Below are positions 34,657 through 43,182 of a stretch of 64,000 nt of DNA, one piece after another; positions within the stretch are counted from its first letter, which is position 1; each line of letters opens with the position of its first letter. This DNA is from Aequorivita aquimaris (GTDB taxonomy: Bacteria > Bacteroidota > Bacteroidia > Flavobacteriales > Flavobacteriaceae). The translations under genes and the position numbers were made by a program. The notes beneath the pieces are model-generated. The model saw only the letters and a list, made by a program, of their open reading frames with translations. It was not told where the DNA came from and ran no database searches. The DNA lies in assembly GCF_001573155.1 (NCBI RefSeq), contig NZ_JRWG01000001.1, forward strand, positions 310,001 to 374,000, in the 5' to 3' direction.

Positions 34657-35359
34657 AACTTGAGGATAAAATGGAGGCTATGGCGTGTTCAAAATCGGGT
34701 TGTTCGGTCTTGGTTTTCAGTTCGGTAATGGTTCCCTTAAAATAAATTTTTCCTTCCAAAAGAAAAACTATCTCGTCGGCAATTTCTTCTACAAAACTCA
34801 AAATGTGCGAGGTGACCAAAATGGTTTTTCCCTTTTCCCTTTCGGAAAAAATCAAGTTCTTCAACCGCAGATGCGAGATGGGATCGAGGCCGCTCGTTGG
34901 TTCATCGAGAATTATCAGAGGACTGTCAAACATAAACGTAAGCACCAAATTCACTTTCTGTTTTGTGCCGCCCGAAAGGTTTGCCAATTTTTTATTGAGA
35001 AAGGGTTGCAACTTGAAAAGCTCAATCAACTCTTCATCCTTGGTAGCTTTTGAATCGCGCAGATCCTTGATCATCGCGATAAGCTCATTCACTTTCAGGT
35101 TGCCGGGGAAATTGGCTATTTGCGGTAAATAGTCAATTTCATTTCGGTATTTGAAATTGTTTTTCAACGGTTTTCCATCTACGGAAATCGCTCCGGAATC
35201 TGGCAGTACCATTCCCAAAATACATTTGATGAGGGTGGTCTTTCCCGAGCCGTTTGGCCCAAGGACAGAGAAAATTCCACCGCGCTCAATATTGAGGTCG
35301 ATGCCCTTGAGCACTTCGTTCTTGCCAAATTTTTTATGTAAATCCTTAACTTCTATCAT
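34649..35359 (-). CDS. nosF: NosF-type ABC transporter ATPase
   Basis: The 236-residue ATPase shows Walker A GPNGSGKTTLIK, the signature LSGGTKQKV, Walker B LIILDEPTSGLDP and the H-loop LVTSHILSF. It powers the NosDFY system for maturation of nitrous oxide reductase. It overlaps nosD by 14 bp and nosY by 8 bp, which implies translational coupling of the three genes. Confidence 0.92.
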   Translation of the reverse strand: MIEVKDLHKKFGKNEVLKGIDLNIERGGIFSVLGPNGSGKTTLIKCILGMVLPDSGAISVDGKPLKNNFKYRNEIDYLPQIANFPGNLKVNELIAMIKDLRDSKATKDEELIELFKLQPFLNKKLANLSGGTKQKVNLVLTFMFDSPLIILDEPTSGLDPISHLRLKNLIFSEREKGKTILVTSHILSFVEEIADEIVFLLEGKIYFKGTITELKTKTEQPDFEHAIASILSSSYA

Positions 35360-36599
35360 GTTTTATGGGCTTCATTTTTGGGTTTTCATCCACCAAATTA
35401 TCGGGCGTGAAAACGGGGGAAACTTTTTCTGAAAAATCAATAATGTCTATAAAAAGGCTTCGCAATAGAATGATGGTTTCCGGAGTACGGTTAACAATAT
35501 ATGAAAACAGTTTTACCGGACGGTAGGGCACATCGCCAATTCCGTCTTTGTTAAGGTCGTAACCCGTATAATTGCTCCAATAATTATTGTCGAACTCATT
35601 GTCGTTTATATTGCTGTTATAGGAAATATCGAAAGAGTTGTAAAGAAAGTTGTTCTCTTTAAAGGAATTGGCATAACAAGCACCACGCACCTTTATGGCC
35701 CAACCGTTGCTTATAAAATCGTTGTTGTGATAGGTTACCCTGTTGCTGCCCTCAAGATTGATTCCCACGGTATTTTCCTTAAAAACATTGTTGGAGATAG
35801 TGGCATCGTTTATTTCTTTTAGCAAAAGACCGAATGCTGCGGTGCCCCAGTTCTCCTTAAAGACGTTGTTCTTCATTTCTATAAACTTCGAAAACATCAC
35901 GGCCACGCCCGCTCCATTGTTCTCAAAAGTATTGTACTCGTAAATATCGTTGTTGCTGAACATAAAGTGCAGCCCATATCGCAGGTTGTTCCGACTGAGA
36001 TTGTGGCTGATTCTTATATTGTCTGAAAATTCCAAATAAATCCCGTCGCGAACGTTCTGCACGTCATTACCGCGCACCTCAACATCGTTGCAATACCAAA
36101 GTTGGATGCCGTTGCCGGAATTGTATTCGTTAATGGCATCGCCTTTTATGGTGTTGTTTAACACTTTTCCGTTATCGGACCTTTCCAGATAAATTCCGAA
36201 GAAAAGTTTCTCAAGCTGGAGATTTTGGATGAGATACCCATTCTTTTTAATTACGCGAATGGCGGCGTAATCCGAGGTATAGCTGGTGCCGACATTTATA
36301 ATTTTGAAACCGTCCACCGTAACGTTGTCGGCCACTATCTTAATGATTTCACCTTTGTCTTCTCCGTCGATGGTTGGCAGGTTTTCGCCTAGTAGAATAA
36401 TGCTTTTGTCCACTATAATATTTACTTCCTTGTAAATTCCCTTTTTCACCAAAACTGTATCGCCATCTGAGGCTTGGTTTATACCTTCCTGAATTGTTTT
36501 AGCCTCACAGGTACTGCAAACATTTATGGTCTTGCCCATAGCGGCAGCGGTTGCAAAAAGCAAAATAACCAGCGTAAATATGTGAAGTGTTTTTTTCAA
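35346..36599 (-). CDS. nosD: NosD, periplasmic beta-helix maturation factor
   Basis: NosD is a periplasmic right-handed beta-helix protein needed to build the CuZ cluster of NosZ. The sequence has the family start INVCSTCEAKTIQEGINQAS and many parallel beta-helix turns with Asn ladders (such as NKVLNNTIKG, DVEVRGNDVQNV, NDATISNNVF). I place the start at TTG 36599, giving a signal peptide KKTLHIFTLVILLFATAAA and 417 residues; no ATG precedes the signal and the first in-frame ATG would remove it. It overlaps nosF. Confidence 0.88.
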   Translation of the reverse strand: MKKTLHIFTLVILLFATAAAMGKTINVCSTCEAKTIQEGINQASDGDTVLVKKGIYKEVNIIVDKSIILLGENLPTIDGEDKGEIIKIVADNVTVDGFKIINVGTSYTSDYAAIRVIKKNGYLIQNLQLEKLFFGIYLERSDNGKVLNNTIKGDAINEYNSGNGIQLWYCNDVEVRGNDVQNVRDGIYLEFSDNIRISHNLSRNNLRYGLHFMFSNNDIYEYNTFENNGAGVAVMFSKFIEMKNNVFKENWGTAAFGLLLKEINDATISNNVFKENTVGINLEGSNRVTYHNNDFISNGWAIKVRGACYANSFKENNFLYNSFDISYNSNINDNEFDNNYWSNYTGYDLNKDGIGDVPYRPVKLFSYIVNRTPETIILLRSLFIDIIDFSEKVSPVFTPDNLVDENPKMKPIKHDRS

Positions 36600-36726
36600 A
36601 ATAGTTTCAAAATTTGGCAATACCGGAGCATTTGCCGTGAACGGGTTTTATAAAAATAACGGAAGATACTGAATTTAAAGGAAACGGAACAAGTTGAAAA
36701 AACGTTCCGCGCAATAGACGGACTGT

Positions 36727-36785
36727 TAGATTCCAGCAAGTTTCTTCGGGGAATAAAGTTTTGAAGAAACTCGCTGACATCCTAA
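36727..36785. repeat. Inverted repeat between nosL and nosD
   Basis: AGCAAGTTTCTTC (36735-36747) pairs with GAAGAAACTCGCT (36763-36775) with one mismatch, and the pairing extends outward to 36727 and 36785 with a few mismatches. The mRNA would fold into a long stem of more than 20 pairs with a 15-base loop. No T-run follows on the minus strand, so an mRNA-processing or stability element is likelier than a terminator. Confidence 0.65.
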
Positions 36786-36797
36786 CTTTACTAATTG

Positions 36798-37235
36798 TTA
36801 TTGCTTTAAGTGAATTTGGATTTCTTCCCAAGAGAAAAGTTCTCCCGTGAATTTTTCCTGTGCTTTTTGTCCAGAATTTTCATTTTCAAAAGCCGAAAGA
36901 TTCGCACCCATCGGGCTCGCAATCTGATCGCTCACAAGGTAGGAGGCCATTGTGGCGTCCATCAATTGTCCGGGTTGGTTGAAATCTGCAACCAGATACA
37001 GGGCCATTTCGGTGTCTTTCATCTCATCCTGTAAGGAATGGACCATACACTCTATGGCGTCATATTTATAGGCCTTGCCCTTTGTTGTTACCAACTGAGC
37101 GGAATGTTGCCTGTCCACGATTGTCATATTGCAGTAATGGCAGGCATCTGTTCCGTATTCAATCTGTTGCGGGCTTATATTGCACGAAACCAAGATTGAA
37201 GAAAAGATTATACCCAAGAAAATGAAATATTTCAT
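36798..37235 (-). CDS. nosL: NosL copper-chaperone lipoprotein
   Basis: NosL binds copper(I) in the periplasm and supplies NosZ maturation. The 145-residue lipoprotein has a lipobox (ILVSC), the copper motif ACHYCNMTIVD (about residues 37-47), and a KYDAIECMVH segment, all typical. It lies 26 bp downstream of the conserved membrane-protein gene at 37262, and is separated from nosD by a long inverted repeat. Confidence 0.9.
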   Translation of the reverse strand: MKYFIFLGIIFSSILVSCNISPQQIEYGTDACHYCNMTIVDRQHSAQLVTTKGKAYKYDAIECMVHSLQDEMKDTEMALYLVADFNQPGQLMDATMASYLVSDQIASPMGANLSAFENENSGQKAQEKFTGELFSWEEIQIHLKQ

Positions 37236-37261
37236 AATACTATTGTTTTAGTGCTGAATTT

Positions 37262-37873
37262 TTAAGCTTTTTTATATTCCTTTTTTCCAACAAAAAAGGC
37301 TACTACGGTAAGCATCATTCCCGCAAAGATCATATAGGCACCTGTTCCTGGCCACGAATCCACATCAAAATTCAGCATTTTTTGATACCCTAATAAGGGT
37401 GGTTTGTAGGTCATTGGTGTGCCATCGGGATTCAAAAGTTTCATGATTGCTTTTGGATCTAGATCAGTTCCGTATTCCAAAAGCCATTGGTTAAAATCGT
37501 ACATTCCTAAAATGCCCAATACAGACATTAACACGAACCAGCCAAGGAACCATTTATAACTGATTTTTCCGAAGAAACCCAGTATTCCTATAATTACGCC
37601 CAGAGCGACCATCGCGCCTATTACGATAGGAAAGACTTCAAATTCCCACATATCTTCTGCTTTTGGGATGGTCTTCATTCCGATATAATGGTTTAGGCCA
37701 TCAATGTTCTGAATGTCAAATTCCTTTACGCCTTCTATTCCTTCAATATAAATATCCATTCCCAGCGGTTCGGGATATTGGGGGGCGCCCAGCATAATAT
37801 TCCACAATGGAAATTTAAAGAGACCCAATAGCAGCAAGGAGCCAATTATCATTATTATTCCTGCTTTTTTCAT
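37262..37873 (-). CDS. Unknown membrane protein of the nos cluster
   Basis: This 203-residue protein has four predicted helices: near residues 5-22, 80-98 (IGAMVALGVIIGILGFF), 106-125 and about 178-197. A periplasmic loop containing NIDGLNHYIGMKTIP and a second loop with PDGTPMTYKPPLLGYQKMLNF are also visible. I do not recognise a named family. It sits between nosZ and nosL, and genes of this appearance are usual at this position in clade II nos clusters of Bacteroidota (from memory). A role in NosZ maturation or electron supply is a guess from context. The start ATG at 37873 follows an A-rich leader. Confidence 0.7.
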   Translation of the reverse strand: MKKAGIIMIIGSLLLLGLFKFPLWNIMLGAPQYPEPLGMDIYIEGIEGVKEFDIQNIDGLNHYIGMKTIPKAEDMWEFEVFPIVIGAMVALGVIIGILGFFGKISYKWFLGWFVLMSVLGILGMYDFNQWLLEYGTDLDPKAIMKLLNPDGTPMTYKPPLLGYQKMLNFDVDSWPGTGAYMIFAGMMLTVVAFFVGKKEYKKA

Positions 37874-37993
37874 TTTTTTGAATTTTAAATCTTAAACGTC
37901 CGTGCGGTTGGTTTTTGGGTTTAAGCATTTGTGCAGATAGTGCGATGCTGATTTTATATTGAATGGAAGAAAGACTGCTTCGTCAATTTTTTT

Positions 37994-38027
37994 TAAAAGA
38001 CGGGGGAAATCAACAACCCCCGTCTTT
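37994..38027 (-). terminator. GC-rich hairpin after nosZ
   Basis: AAAGACGGGGG (37996-38006) and CCCCCGTCTTT (38017-38027) are a perfect 11-bp inverted repeat. On the minus strand the second arm ends in four T followed by A. It lies 58 bp after the nosZ stop and may terminate part of the transcript or protect the nosZ message. Confidence 0.7.
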
Positions 38028-38084
38028 CCTTTGAAAATACTATCAATCACTAATCTAGTATTTCCACAACTAAAAACTTCTTAA

Positions 38085-40052
38085 TTAATCTTCACCTAAA
38101 GACCAACTCAGTTCCATATTGGAATTTGCCGGGCTTACGCGAACATATCCTTGCATTTCCTGGTGAAGTGCAGAACAGAAATCTGTACAATAGAACGGCC
38201 ATACTCCCACCTGTTTTGGTTCCCAAACCAAGGTTTTGGTCTGTCCAGGCATTATCAACAATTCAGCGTTATTTGCGCCTATCATTGCAAACCCGTGTGG
38301 TACATCAAAATCCTGTTCGTGGTTTGTTATGTGGAAGAATACCTTGTCCCCTACTTTTACGCCCTCAATGTTGTCTGGGGTAAAGTGGCTACGGATGGTA
38401 GTCATATAAATGTGAACCTCATTGCCCTTGCGCTCTACACGAGCATCAGCTTCAGAAAGTGTGGCGTATGGGTTTTTATTGTCTGCCAATTTGTAAAACT
38501 GTTTAGAGTTTTTCTTCAGGATGTCTGCTCGAATACCGGCAGCGTAGTGTGGCTCTCCGTGCGTTGGGAAATCCAGCAACAGTTCCATTTTGTCGCCTGA
38601 AATATCAAACAACTGTGCGGAGTGCTCTAATTCTGGTCCTGTAGGCAAGTAACGGTCTTTTGTAATCTTGTTCATTGCAACAAAATACTTTCCAAATGGC
38701 TCCCTCGAGTTTCCACCGGGGATCATCCCGTGACCTACGGAGTAGAAAACTGGCTGGCGGTCCAATACTTCCCAAGTTCCGAGTTTCCATTTTACAACTT
38801 CAGAAGAGATAAAGAAAGTGGTATAAGCATTTCCCTTGCCGTCAAACTCAGTGTGCAATGGGCCTAAGCCTGGCTGCTTCACGGTACCTGCAAGTACGTC
38901 CTCAAATTTTAAGATTGGAATGCCGTAAGCTTCGCCGTCAAATTTCTTGTTTTCGATAGCATCAAGCATTTTGGTGAAAGAGTGTACTGTAAGGTCGGCA
39001 GAAAGTTTACCGTTACCTATTATATATTCTCCTGTTGGATCTACGTCGCAACCATGTGGAGATTTTGGTGTTGGCAAAAAGAATACTGCACCGGGAACCT
39101 TGGTAGGATCTACCGTCAACACCTCTTTTTCCATAGTACTTGTGGCCAAGTGTGTGTCGTGATCGTACACGTTGTGAGCGTAGTTGGCAGGCATTTTAGT
39201 TCCTCCTCCGTTATTCACATAGTCTTCAATTACCTTCCAGTTTACGGCGGCAATGAAATCTTTATCATTTTGTGATGAATTTACCTCCATCAATGTATTC
39301 GCTTCTTCGGTGTTATAGGTAGTAAAGAAGAACCAACCGTGGGATTTATCACGTCCAGGGTGCGAAAGGTCATAGTTAAAACCGGGCATCATCAATTGGA
39401 ACTTAATACCCATACGACCAGTTTCCTGATCAACGCTAATGAAAGATAGCGCTCCCTTAAAGTTTCCTTTATAATCTTTAATCGGCATATCGCGTTGTGG
39501 TACCGGCACTGAGAAACGGGTTCCGGCTACAACGTATTCTGTATTTTCAGTAATGAAGGAAGAACTGTGGTTACCTGCACTGTTTGGCAACTCAATAATT
39601 TCTACTGTTTCAAAAGTTTCCAAATCAATACGGGCGATACGTGGAGTATTGTTACCGTTGATAAAAATCCATCGGCCGTCCAGTTTACCACCAGTTTGTG
39701 AAATATCGGGGTGGTGGGAATCGTCCCAAGGCACAAACCCGAATGATGTATTAAACATAGGCTTTGTTTCCTCAGAATATCCGTAACCACTGGTTGGGAA
39801 TTGCGAGAATACCGGAATCTCCTTGAACATACGTCCAGAAGGAAGTCCATAAACCGTTAAGTTACCGCTATACCCTCCAGAGAAGAACGCGTAGTACTCA
39901 TCGTGTTCGCCCGGGGCTACGTAAACTTTTTCAGCGGCATTGGTGGCCAGACCGCCTTGCCCCTTACTGCCTTTTTTGTTTTCCCCATTATTACAGCTCA
40001 CCAAACCGGCGACCATAACAAGGGAAACTAAAATATTAATTGCTTTTTTCAT
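38085..40052 (-). CDS. nosZ: Nitrous oxide reductase, clade II lipoprotein form
   Basis: NosZ reduces nitrous oxide to dinitrogen in the periplasm. The 655-residue protein has a Sec lipoprotein signal (VAGLVSC) rather than a Tat signal, which defines clade II. CuZ histidines appear in WDDSHHPDIS, DKSHGWFF, PKSPHGCDVD, LGPLHTEFDG and HGEPHYA. The C-terminal cupredoxin domain holds the CuA site: HGFAMIG, and YCTDFCSALHQEMQGY with Cys, Cys, His and Met ligands. It lies in a unit with the fasciclin and cytochrome c genes upstream (34 and 70 bp gaps). Confidence 0.97.
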   Translation of the reverse strand: MKKAINILVSLVMVAGLVSCNNGENKKGSKGQGGLATNAAEKVYVAPGEHDEYYAFFSGGYSGNLTVYGLPSGRMFKEIPVFSQFPTSGYGYSEETKPMFNTSFGFVPWDDSHHPDISQTGGKLDGRWIFINGNNTPRIARIDLETFETVEIIELPNSAGNHSSSFITENTEYVVAGTRFSVPVPQRDMPIKDYKGNFKGALSFISVDQETGRMGIKFQLMMPGFNYDLSHPGRDKSHGWFFFTTYNTEEANTLMEVNSSQNDKDFIAAVNWKVIEDYVNNGGGTKMPANYAHNVYDHDTHLATSTMEKEVLTVDPTKVPGAVFFLPTPKSPHGCDVDPTGEYIIGNGKLSADLTVHSFTKMLDAIENKKFDGEAYGIPILKFEDVLAGTVKQPGLGPLHTEFDGKGNAYTTFFISSEVVKWKLGTWEVLDRQPVFYSVGHGMIPGGNSREPFGKYFVAMNKITKDRYLPTGPELEHSAQLFDISGDKMELLLDFPTHGEPHYAAGIRADILKKNSKQFYKLADNKNPYATLSEADARVERKGNEVHIYMTTIRSHFTPDNIEGVKVGDKVFFHITNHEQDFDVPHGFAMIGANNAELLIMPGQTKTLVWEPKQVGVWPFYCTDFCSALHQEMQGYVRVSPANSNMELSWSLGED

Positions 40053-40086
40053 TTTTCTATTGTTTTAATTTAAGTTTTTCGATTGT

Positions 40087-40665
40087 TTAGTTTGCAGGCA
40101 AGATTACCTTATCAACTACATGTATAATTCCGTTACCGGCGGGCACGCTCGCTATAATCTTGGCGCCGCCTACATATACGTCATCTCCTTTTGTTTCAAC
40201 GGTTACATCATGTCCTCCAGCCTGCCCCAATTTTTTAAACTTTTTCAAAAAGTCTTTGGAGTAGTTGCCTGGCGTAACGTGATTTTTCAAGATAGCGGCA
40301 AGTTGATCCTTATTTTCAGGCTTAAGCAAATTCTCAACAGTTCCCGCAGGAAGTGCCTCAAAAGCAGCATTTGTAGGCGCAAAGACCATTAACGGACCTG
40401 CGTTTACCAAAGCATTTTCCAAGTTGGCTGCCTGTACCGCTGCCACAAGTGTGGTGTGGTCTGGGGAGTCAATGGCTATCTGAAGAATATTGGGCGTAGA
40501 TTCATCACCTTCTATAAAGGCCTGACCTTGTCGTTCAGAAGCGGAATTGGCAGTTGCGGAATTTTCTACAACGGTTGTATCCCCTTCGGTTTTAGTTTCG
40601 TTTTTGCAAGCTGAAAACACGAGCATTGCAGCTGAAACAAATAGCAGTTTAATTGTTGTTTTCAT
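40087..40665 (-). CDS. Fasciclin-domain lipoprotein in the nos cluster
   Basis: The 192-residue protein has a lipobox (LVFSAC) and one FAS1 domain: NILQIAIDSPDHTTLVAA, LMVFAPTNAAFEALP, LAAILKNHVTPG and the final GNGIIHVVDKVILP. Fasciclin domains mediate adhesion or protein contact and are not known as redox proteins. The place between a cytochrome c gene and nosZ is unusual for such a protein; it might hold periplasmic partners together. The role is unproven. Confidence 0.87.
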   Translation of the reverse strand: MKTTIKLLFVSAAMLVFSACKNETKTEGDTTVVENSATANSASERQGQAFIEGDESTPNILQIAIDSPDHTTLVAAVQAANLENALVNAGPLMVFAPTNAAFEALPAGTVENLLKPENKDQLAAILKNHVTPGNYSKDFLKKFKKLGQAGGHDVTVETKGDDVYVGGAKIIASVPAGNGIIHVVDKVILPAN

Positions 40666-40735
40666 TTTGATCTTGGTTTTTAACCCTTGCAGGACCGTAA
40701 GCCCTGCAAGGGGGTTGGTTGTTTAAGTATATATA

Positions 40736-41245
40736 TTAAAGAGTTCTAAAATATTCCAATACTTGTCTTGCCTCTTCCTCCGTCAAATTTTGGTTGGCCA
40801 TTGGCGATCCGTTGAATTCTATCAAAAGTGCTTTTGCCAGTGGGTCATTTTTGGTCATTTCCTCAGGATTTAGGATCATGTTCATAATCCACTCTGGGGT
40901 ACGTCTTTCCAAAATACCTGTTGGCGCAGGACCAATGAATTTTTTGTCCGGTTTATGGCAGGCCATACATTTTGTCTTGTAAACCTCCATTCCCTTTGCT
41001 GCCATCGCTTGATCAATTTCAGCGGGAAGTTCTAAGTTCTTAATAGGCCCAATCCCCTTGTTGGTAAGATCCACCGATTCTGATGGTTTTACATCAGATG
41101 AAGCATTGGTAGTTTCAGTAGAAGCTTCGGTTGCCGCTGGCTTCTGTCCAATCTGGATATCATTGCTTTTCTTTTCTTCTTTTCCGCCACAGCTTATCAA
41201 GGTTACGATTGCAATTGCGGCCAGTGATTTCATTATAATTTTCAT
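40736..41245 (-). CDS. Cytochrome c lipoprotein, first gene of nos operon
   Basis: The 169-residue lipoprotein (lipobox VTLISC) has an acidic and Ser/Thr-rich linker and a small class I cytochrome c domain with CMACH, FIGPAP and an axial Met in GSPMANQNLTEEEA. It probably carries electrons to NosZ. ATG 41245 is selected: the in-frame start at 41281 would lie upstream of the -7 element (41277-41270). It leads the nos operon. Confidence 0.88.
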   Translation of the reverse strand: MKIIMKSLAAIAIVTLISCGGKEEKKSNDIQIGQKPAATEASTETTNASSDVKPSESVDLTNKGIGPIKNLELPAEIDQAMAAKGMEVYKTKCMACHKPDKKFIGPAPTGILERRTPEWIMNMILNPEEMTKNDPLAKALLIEFNGSPMANQNLTEEEARQVLEYFRTL

Positions 41246-41269
41246 AGTTGTTTGAATTAATTTATGGGA

Positions 41270-41312
41270 CAAAATTAGCACGCAAGAGAGAGATATAATA
41301 TGATTTTTGTCA
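41270..41312 (-). promoter_or_regulatory. Crp/Fnr-type box plus -7 element, nos operon promoter
   Basis: On the minus strand TGACAAAAATCA (41312-41301) is followed after exactly 23 bp by TAATTTTG (41277-41270), a perfect TAnnTTTG. The ATG at 41245 is 24 bp downstream. Confidence 0.75.
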
Positions 41313-41410
41313 TATACGGGATAATTTAATCTCTTTTTTTTGCTTCGAAGTAAGCTATTAAAAAATCCTCTTAGCAGTACAAAGATTCTTGTACTCTACG
41401 GTTTAAAATA

Positions 41411-41453
41411 TGAGGAAAATCATTTTACATGTCACCCATAAAAATTAATTTTG
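41411..41453 (+). promoter_or_regulatory. Crp/Fnr-type box plus -7 element, universal stress gene promoter
   Basis: TGAGGAAAATCA (41411-41422), with one altered half-site, is followed after exactly 23 bp by TAATTTTG (41446-41453), a perfect TAnnTTTG. The ATG at 41470 is 16 bp downstream. The divergent nos box lies 98 bp upstream. Confidence 0.65.
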
Positions 41454-41469
41454 AAGAAACCCTAAAAAG

Positions 41470-42297
41470 ATGAAAAATATACTTTTGCCCACTGATTTTT
41501 CGAAAAACTCAAAGAATGCAATTAAGTATGCGCTGAAGTTTTTTGAAGGCGAAAAGTGTACATTTCACGTTCTCAATTCGCAAAAACCTTCTGGGTATAT
41601 AACTGCCGATGTGCTTTACGGCGCTCCCGGCACATCGGTCTATGAAGGTATTTTGAACGACAATAAAAAGGAGCTTGAAAAATTGGTCCAATTTTGTAAA
41701 TCAATTTCTGAAGGAGAGGATTTCACTTTTATTCCTAAAATAGATTTTGACAATATCGTTGATGCTGTTAACCAAGCCGTAGCGCTAAACAATATTGAAT
41801 TAATACTGATGGGCTCTAACGGTGCCACAGGTGCTGCAGAAGTTATTTTCGGAAGTAACACCTTAAAAATTATACGAAACGTTGATTGTCCCGTTCTCAT
41901 AGTTCCCGAAGCCTATACATTTGAAAAAATTAATGCAATCTTGCTCTCGCTAAACTATCAATATGATGTAGCGAACAAATCGTTCAACATTATTTCTGAA
42001 ATACTAAAGAAAAACAATGCCTCGTTGAAAATTCTTGAAATTGAGGAAGAAGATATAGAACTATCCTCACAACGAAACCATACCGAGGAAGTTTTTAAAG
42101 AAATAGGTTTTGAACGTTATTCCATTAAAAATATTCCTGCCTCAATGGCCATCAATGCTTTTGAGCAGTTAATTCCCGTTCAACTTCACGCCTTGATTGT
42201 GGAGCGCAAAAGTTTTTTTGACCGCTTTATCTTTGGTTCAGAGACTTCAAAAATAAATTACGGTTCCCTTGTACCGCTTTTGGTACTTCATGAGTAG
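41470..42297 (+). CDS. Universal stress protein, tandem UspA domains
   Basis: The 275-residue protein has a first UspA domain starting NILLPTDFSKNSKNAI and the ATP-binding signature in MGSNGATGAAEVIFGSN (about residues 115-131). The second domain is degenerate. It is divergent from the nos operon and has its own Fnr-type promoter. Its stop codon directly abuts the stop of the convergent lipoprotein gene. It resembles the cluster at 53-58 kb (VLLPTDFSKNA-type start, LLVLHE end). Confidence 0.88.
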   Translation: MKNILLPTDFSKNSKNAIKYALKFFEGEKCTFHVLNSQKPSGYITADVLYGAPGTSVYEGILNDNKKELEKLVQFCKSISEGEDFTFIPKIDFDNIVDAVNQAVALNNIELILMGSNGATGAAEVIFGSNTLKIIRNVDCPVLIVPEAYTFEKINAILLSLNYQYDVANKSFNIISEILKKNNASLKILEIEEEDIELSSQRNHTEEVFKEIGFERYSIKNIPASMAINAFEQLIPVQLHALIVERKSFFDRFIFGSETSKINYGSLVPLLVLHE

Positions 42298-42930
42298 TTA
42301 TTTCACAATCAAAAGATTATTCTTTTTAAGCGTTTGCACGAGTGTTTTTACATAATCGCGAATGGTGGAAGAAGCTCCGGGCGGATTCACAATGTCTATC
42401 TTTCCGCGCCATATTAAATCGCGCTCCTTGCCGGGGCAGAGACAATACAATGATGTTTCCGTATTATAAACAGGGTAATCCTCAATCTGTTCATTACCGT
42501 AAACGGGCCTATTTTCAGTATAATAATCACTGAAAGATTCAAATGACTTTGTAAGATTTCGGTAGGATTGCCCAATGGTTACCTTGCTTTCCTGCCCGGT
42601 AACTTTTGAAAAGAGCACAGCATCAAACCCCGCGGTGAGAAGTTCATTTTCAATGTTTTTTAAATTTTCTTCAGTTTGATTATTTTCAGAAAAGGTACTT
42701 TCAAAATAATCAACGCTTTTTACCGCAATCACATCTTCCGTTTCCAAGGCTTGTTGCAAGCTGTACTCAAATTGCCGCTGCAATACCGGGTCTGATGTTA
42801 AACCAACCACCAACACTTTATTGGCTTGAAAATTTGGAGTTTCTGCATTTCTATATTCATCAACCAAACGGCTGCTGGAACAACCGTATAGAGAAAAAAT
42901 AAAAAATGCTGTGGCCAATAATTTATTCAT
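42298..42930 (-). CDS. Unknown lipoprotein
   Basis: The 210-residue protein has a lipobox (FSLYGC) and a globular part beginning with ANKVLVVGLTSDPVLQRQFEYSL, a motif seen in bacterial lipoproteins related to DUF4136-like or CsgG-like folds (resemblance only). Two Cys occur in LYCLCPGKERDLIW. Its transcript appears to start near 43034, with a leader of about 100 bases, under a box of the same type as those of the denitrification genes. I do not know its function. Confidence 0.7.
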   Translation of the reverse strand: MNKLLATAFFIFSLYGCSSSRLVDEYRNAETPNFQANKVLVVGLTSDPVLQRQFEYSLQQALETEDVIAVKSVDYFESTFSENNQTEENLKNIENELLTAGFDAVLFSKVTGQESKVTIGQSYRNLTKSFESFSDYYTENRPVYGNEQIEDYPVYNTETSLYCLCPGKERDLIWRGKIDIVNPPGASSTIRDYVKTLVQTLKKNNLLIVK

Positions 42931-43039
42931 GATATTTTATTAATTATTTAATAAACAGTATTATACACCCTCTTAATAACCTATTCGTAAATATACGTTT
43001 CTCTTTTTTCAAATTTTGAAATATTCCCAAAAGAAGCTA

Positions 43040-43082
43040 TAAACTTAAAGTATTTCAGAAAATTCAGATATGACATTCATCA
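43040..43082 (-). promoter_or_regulatory. Crp/Fnr-type box plus -7 element, lipoprotein promoter
   Basis: On the minus strand TGATGAATGTCA (43082-43071) is followed after exactly 23 bp by TAAGTTTA (43047-43040), one base from TAnnTTTG. The lipoprotein ATG at 42930 is 109 bp downstream, so the leader would be unusually long for this set. Confidence 0.55.
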
Positions 43083-43142
43083 ATCTCTAACGAATAATTT
43101 TAAATTTTTTTTAGAAAACAACTTGTGTAAAGATATATTATG

Positions 43143-43166
43143 TATTTTTGTTAACCAAATGGTTAA
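43143..43166 (+). promoter_or_regulatory. tetR promoter with palindromic operator
   Basis: TATTTTTG (43143-43150) is a perfect -7 element. It is followed at once by the perfect palindrome TTAACCAAATGGTTAA (43151-43166; 7-bp arms, 2-bp centre). The palindrome covers the expected transcript start, the classical place for TetR autorepression. Confidence 0.75.
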
Positions 43167-43182
43167 ACCATAAAGTTGAAAT

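Noticed and set aside
38151-38600. 149-codon open frame antisense to nosZ
   Set aside because: It lies opposite the CuA and neighbouring regions of nosZ, is Cys- and Val-rich without domain motifs, and has no promoter or spacing support.
41301-41343. The nos dyad acting toward the universal stress gene at 41470
   Set aside because: At 23 bp there is TTTTTTTG, a poor element 127 bp from the gene; the separate box at 41411 with a perfect element explains that gene better.
43071-43118. The 43071 dyad acting toward tetR as well
   Set aside because: At 23 bp on the plus side there is only TTTTTTTA, and tetR has a better promoter at 43143 with its own palindrome.
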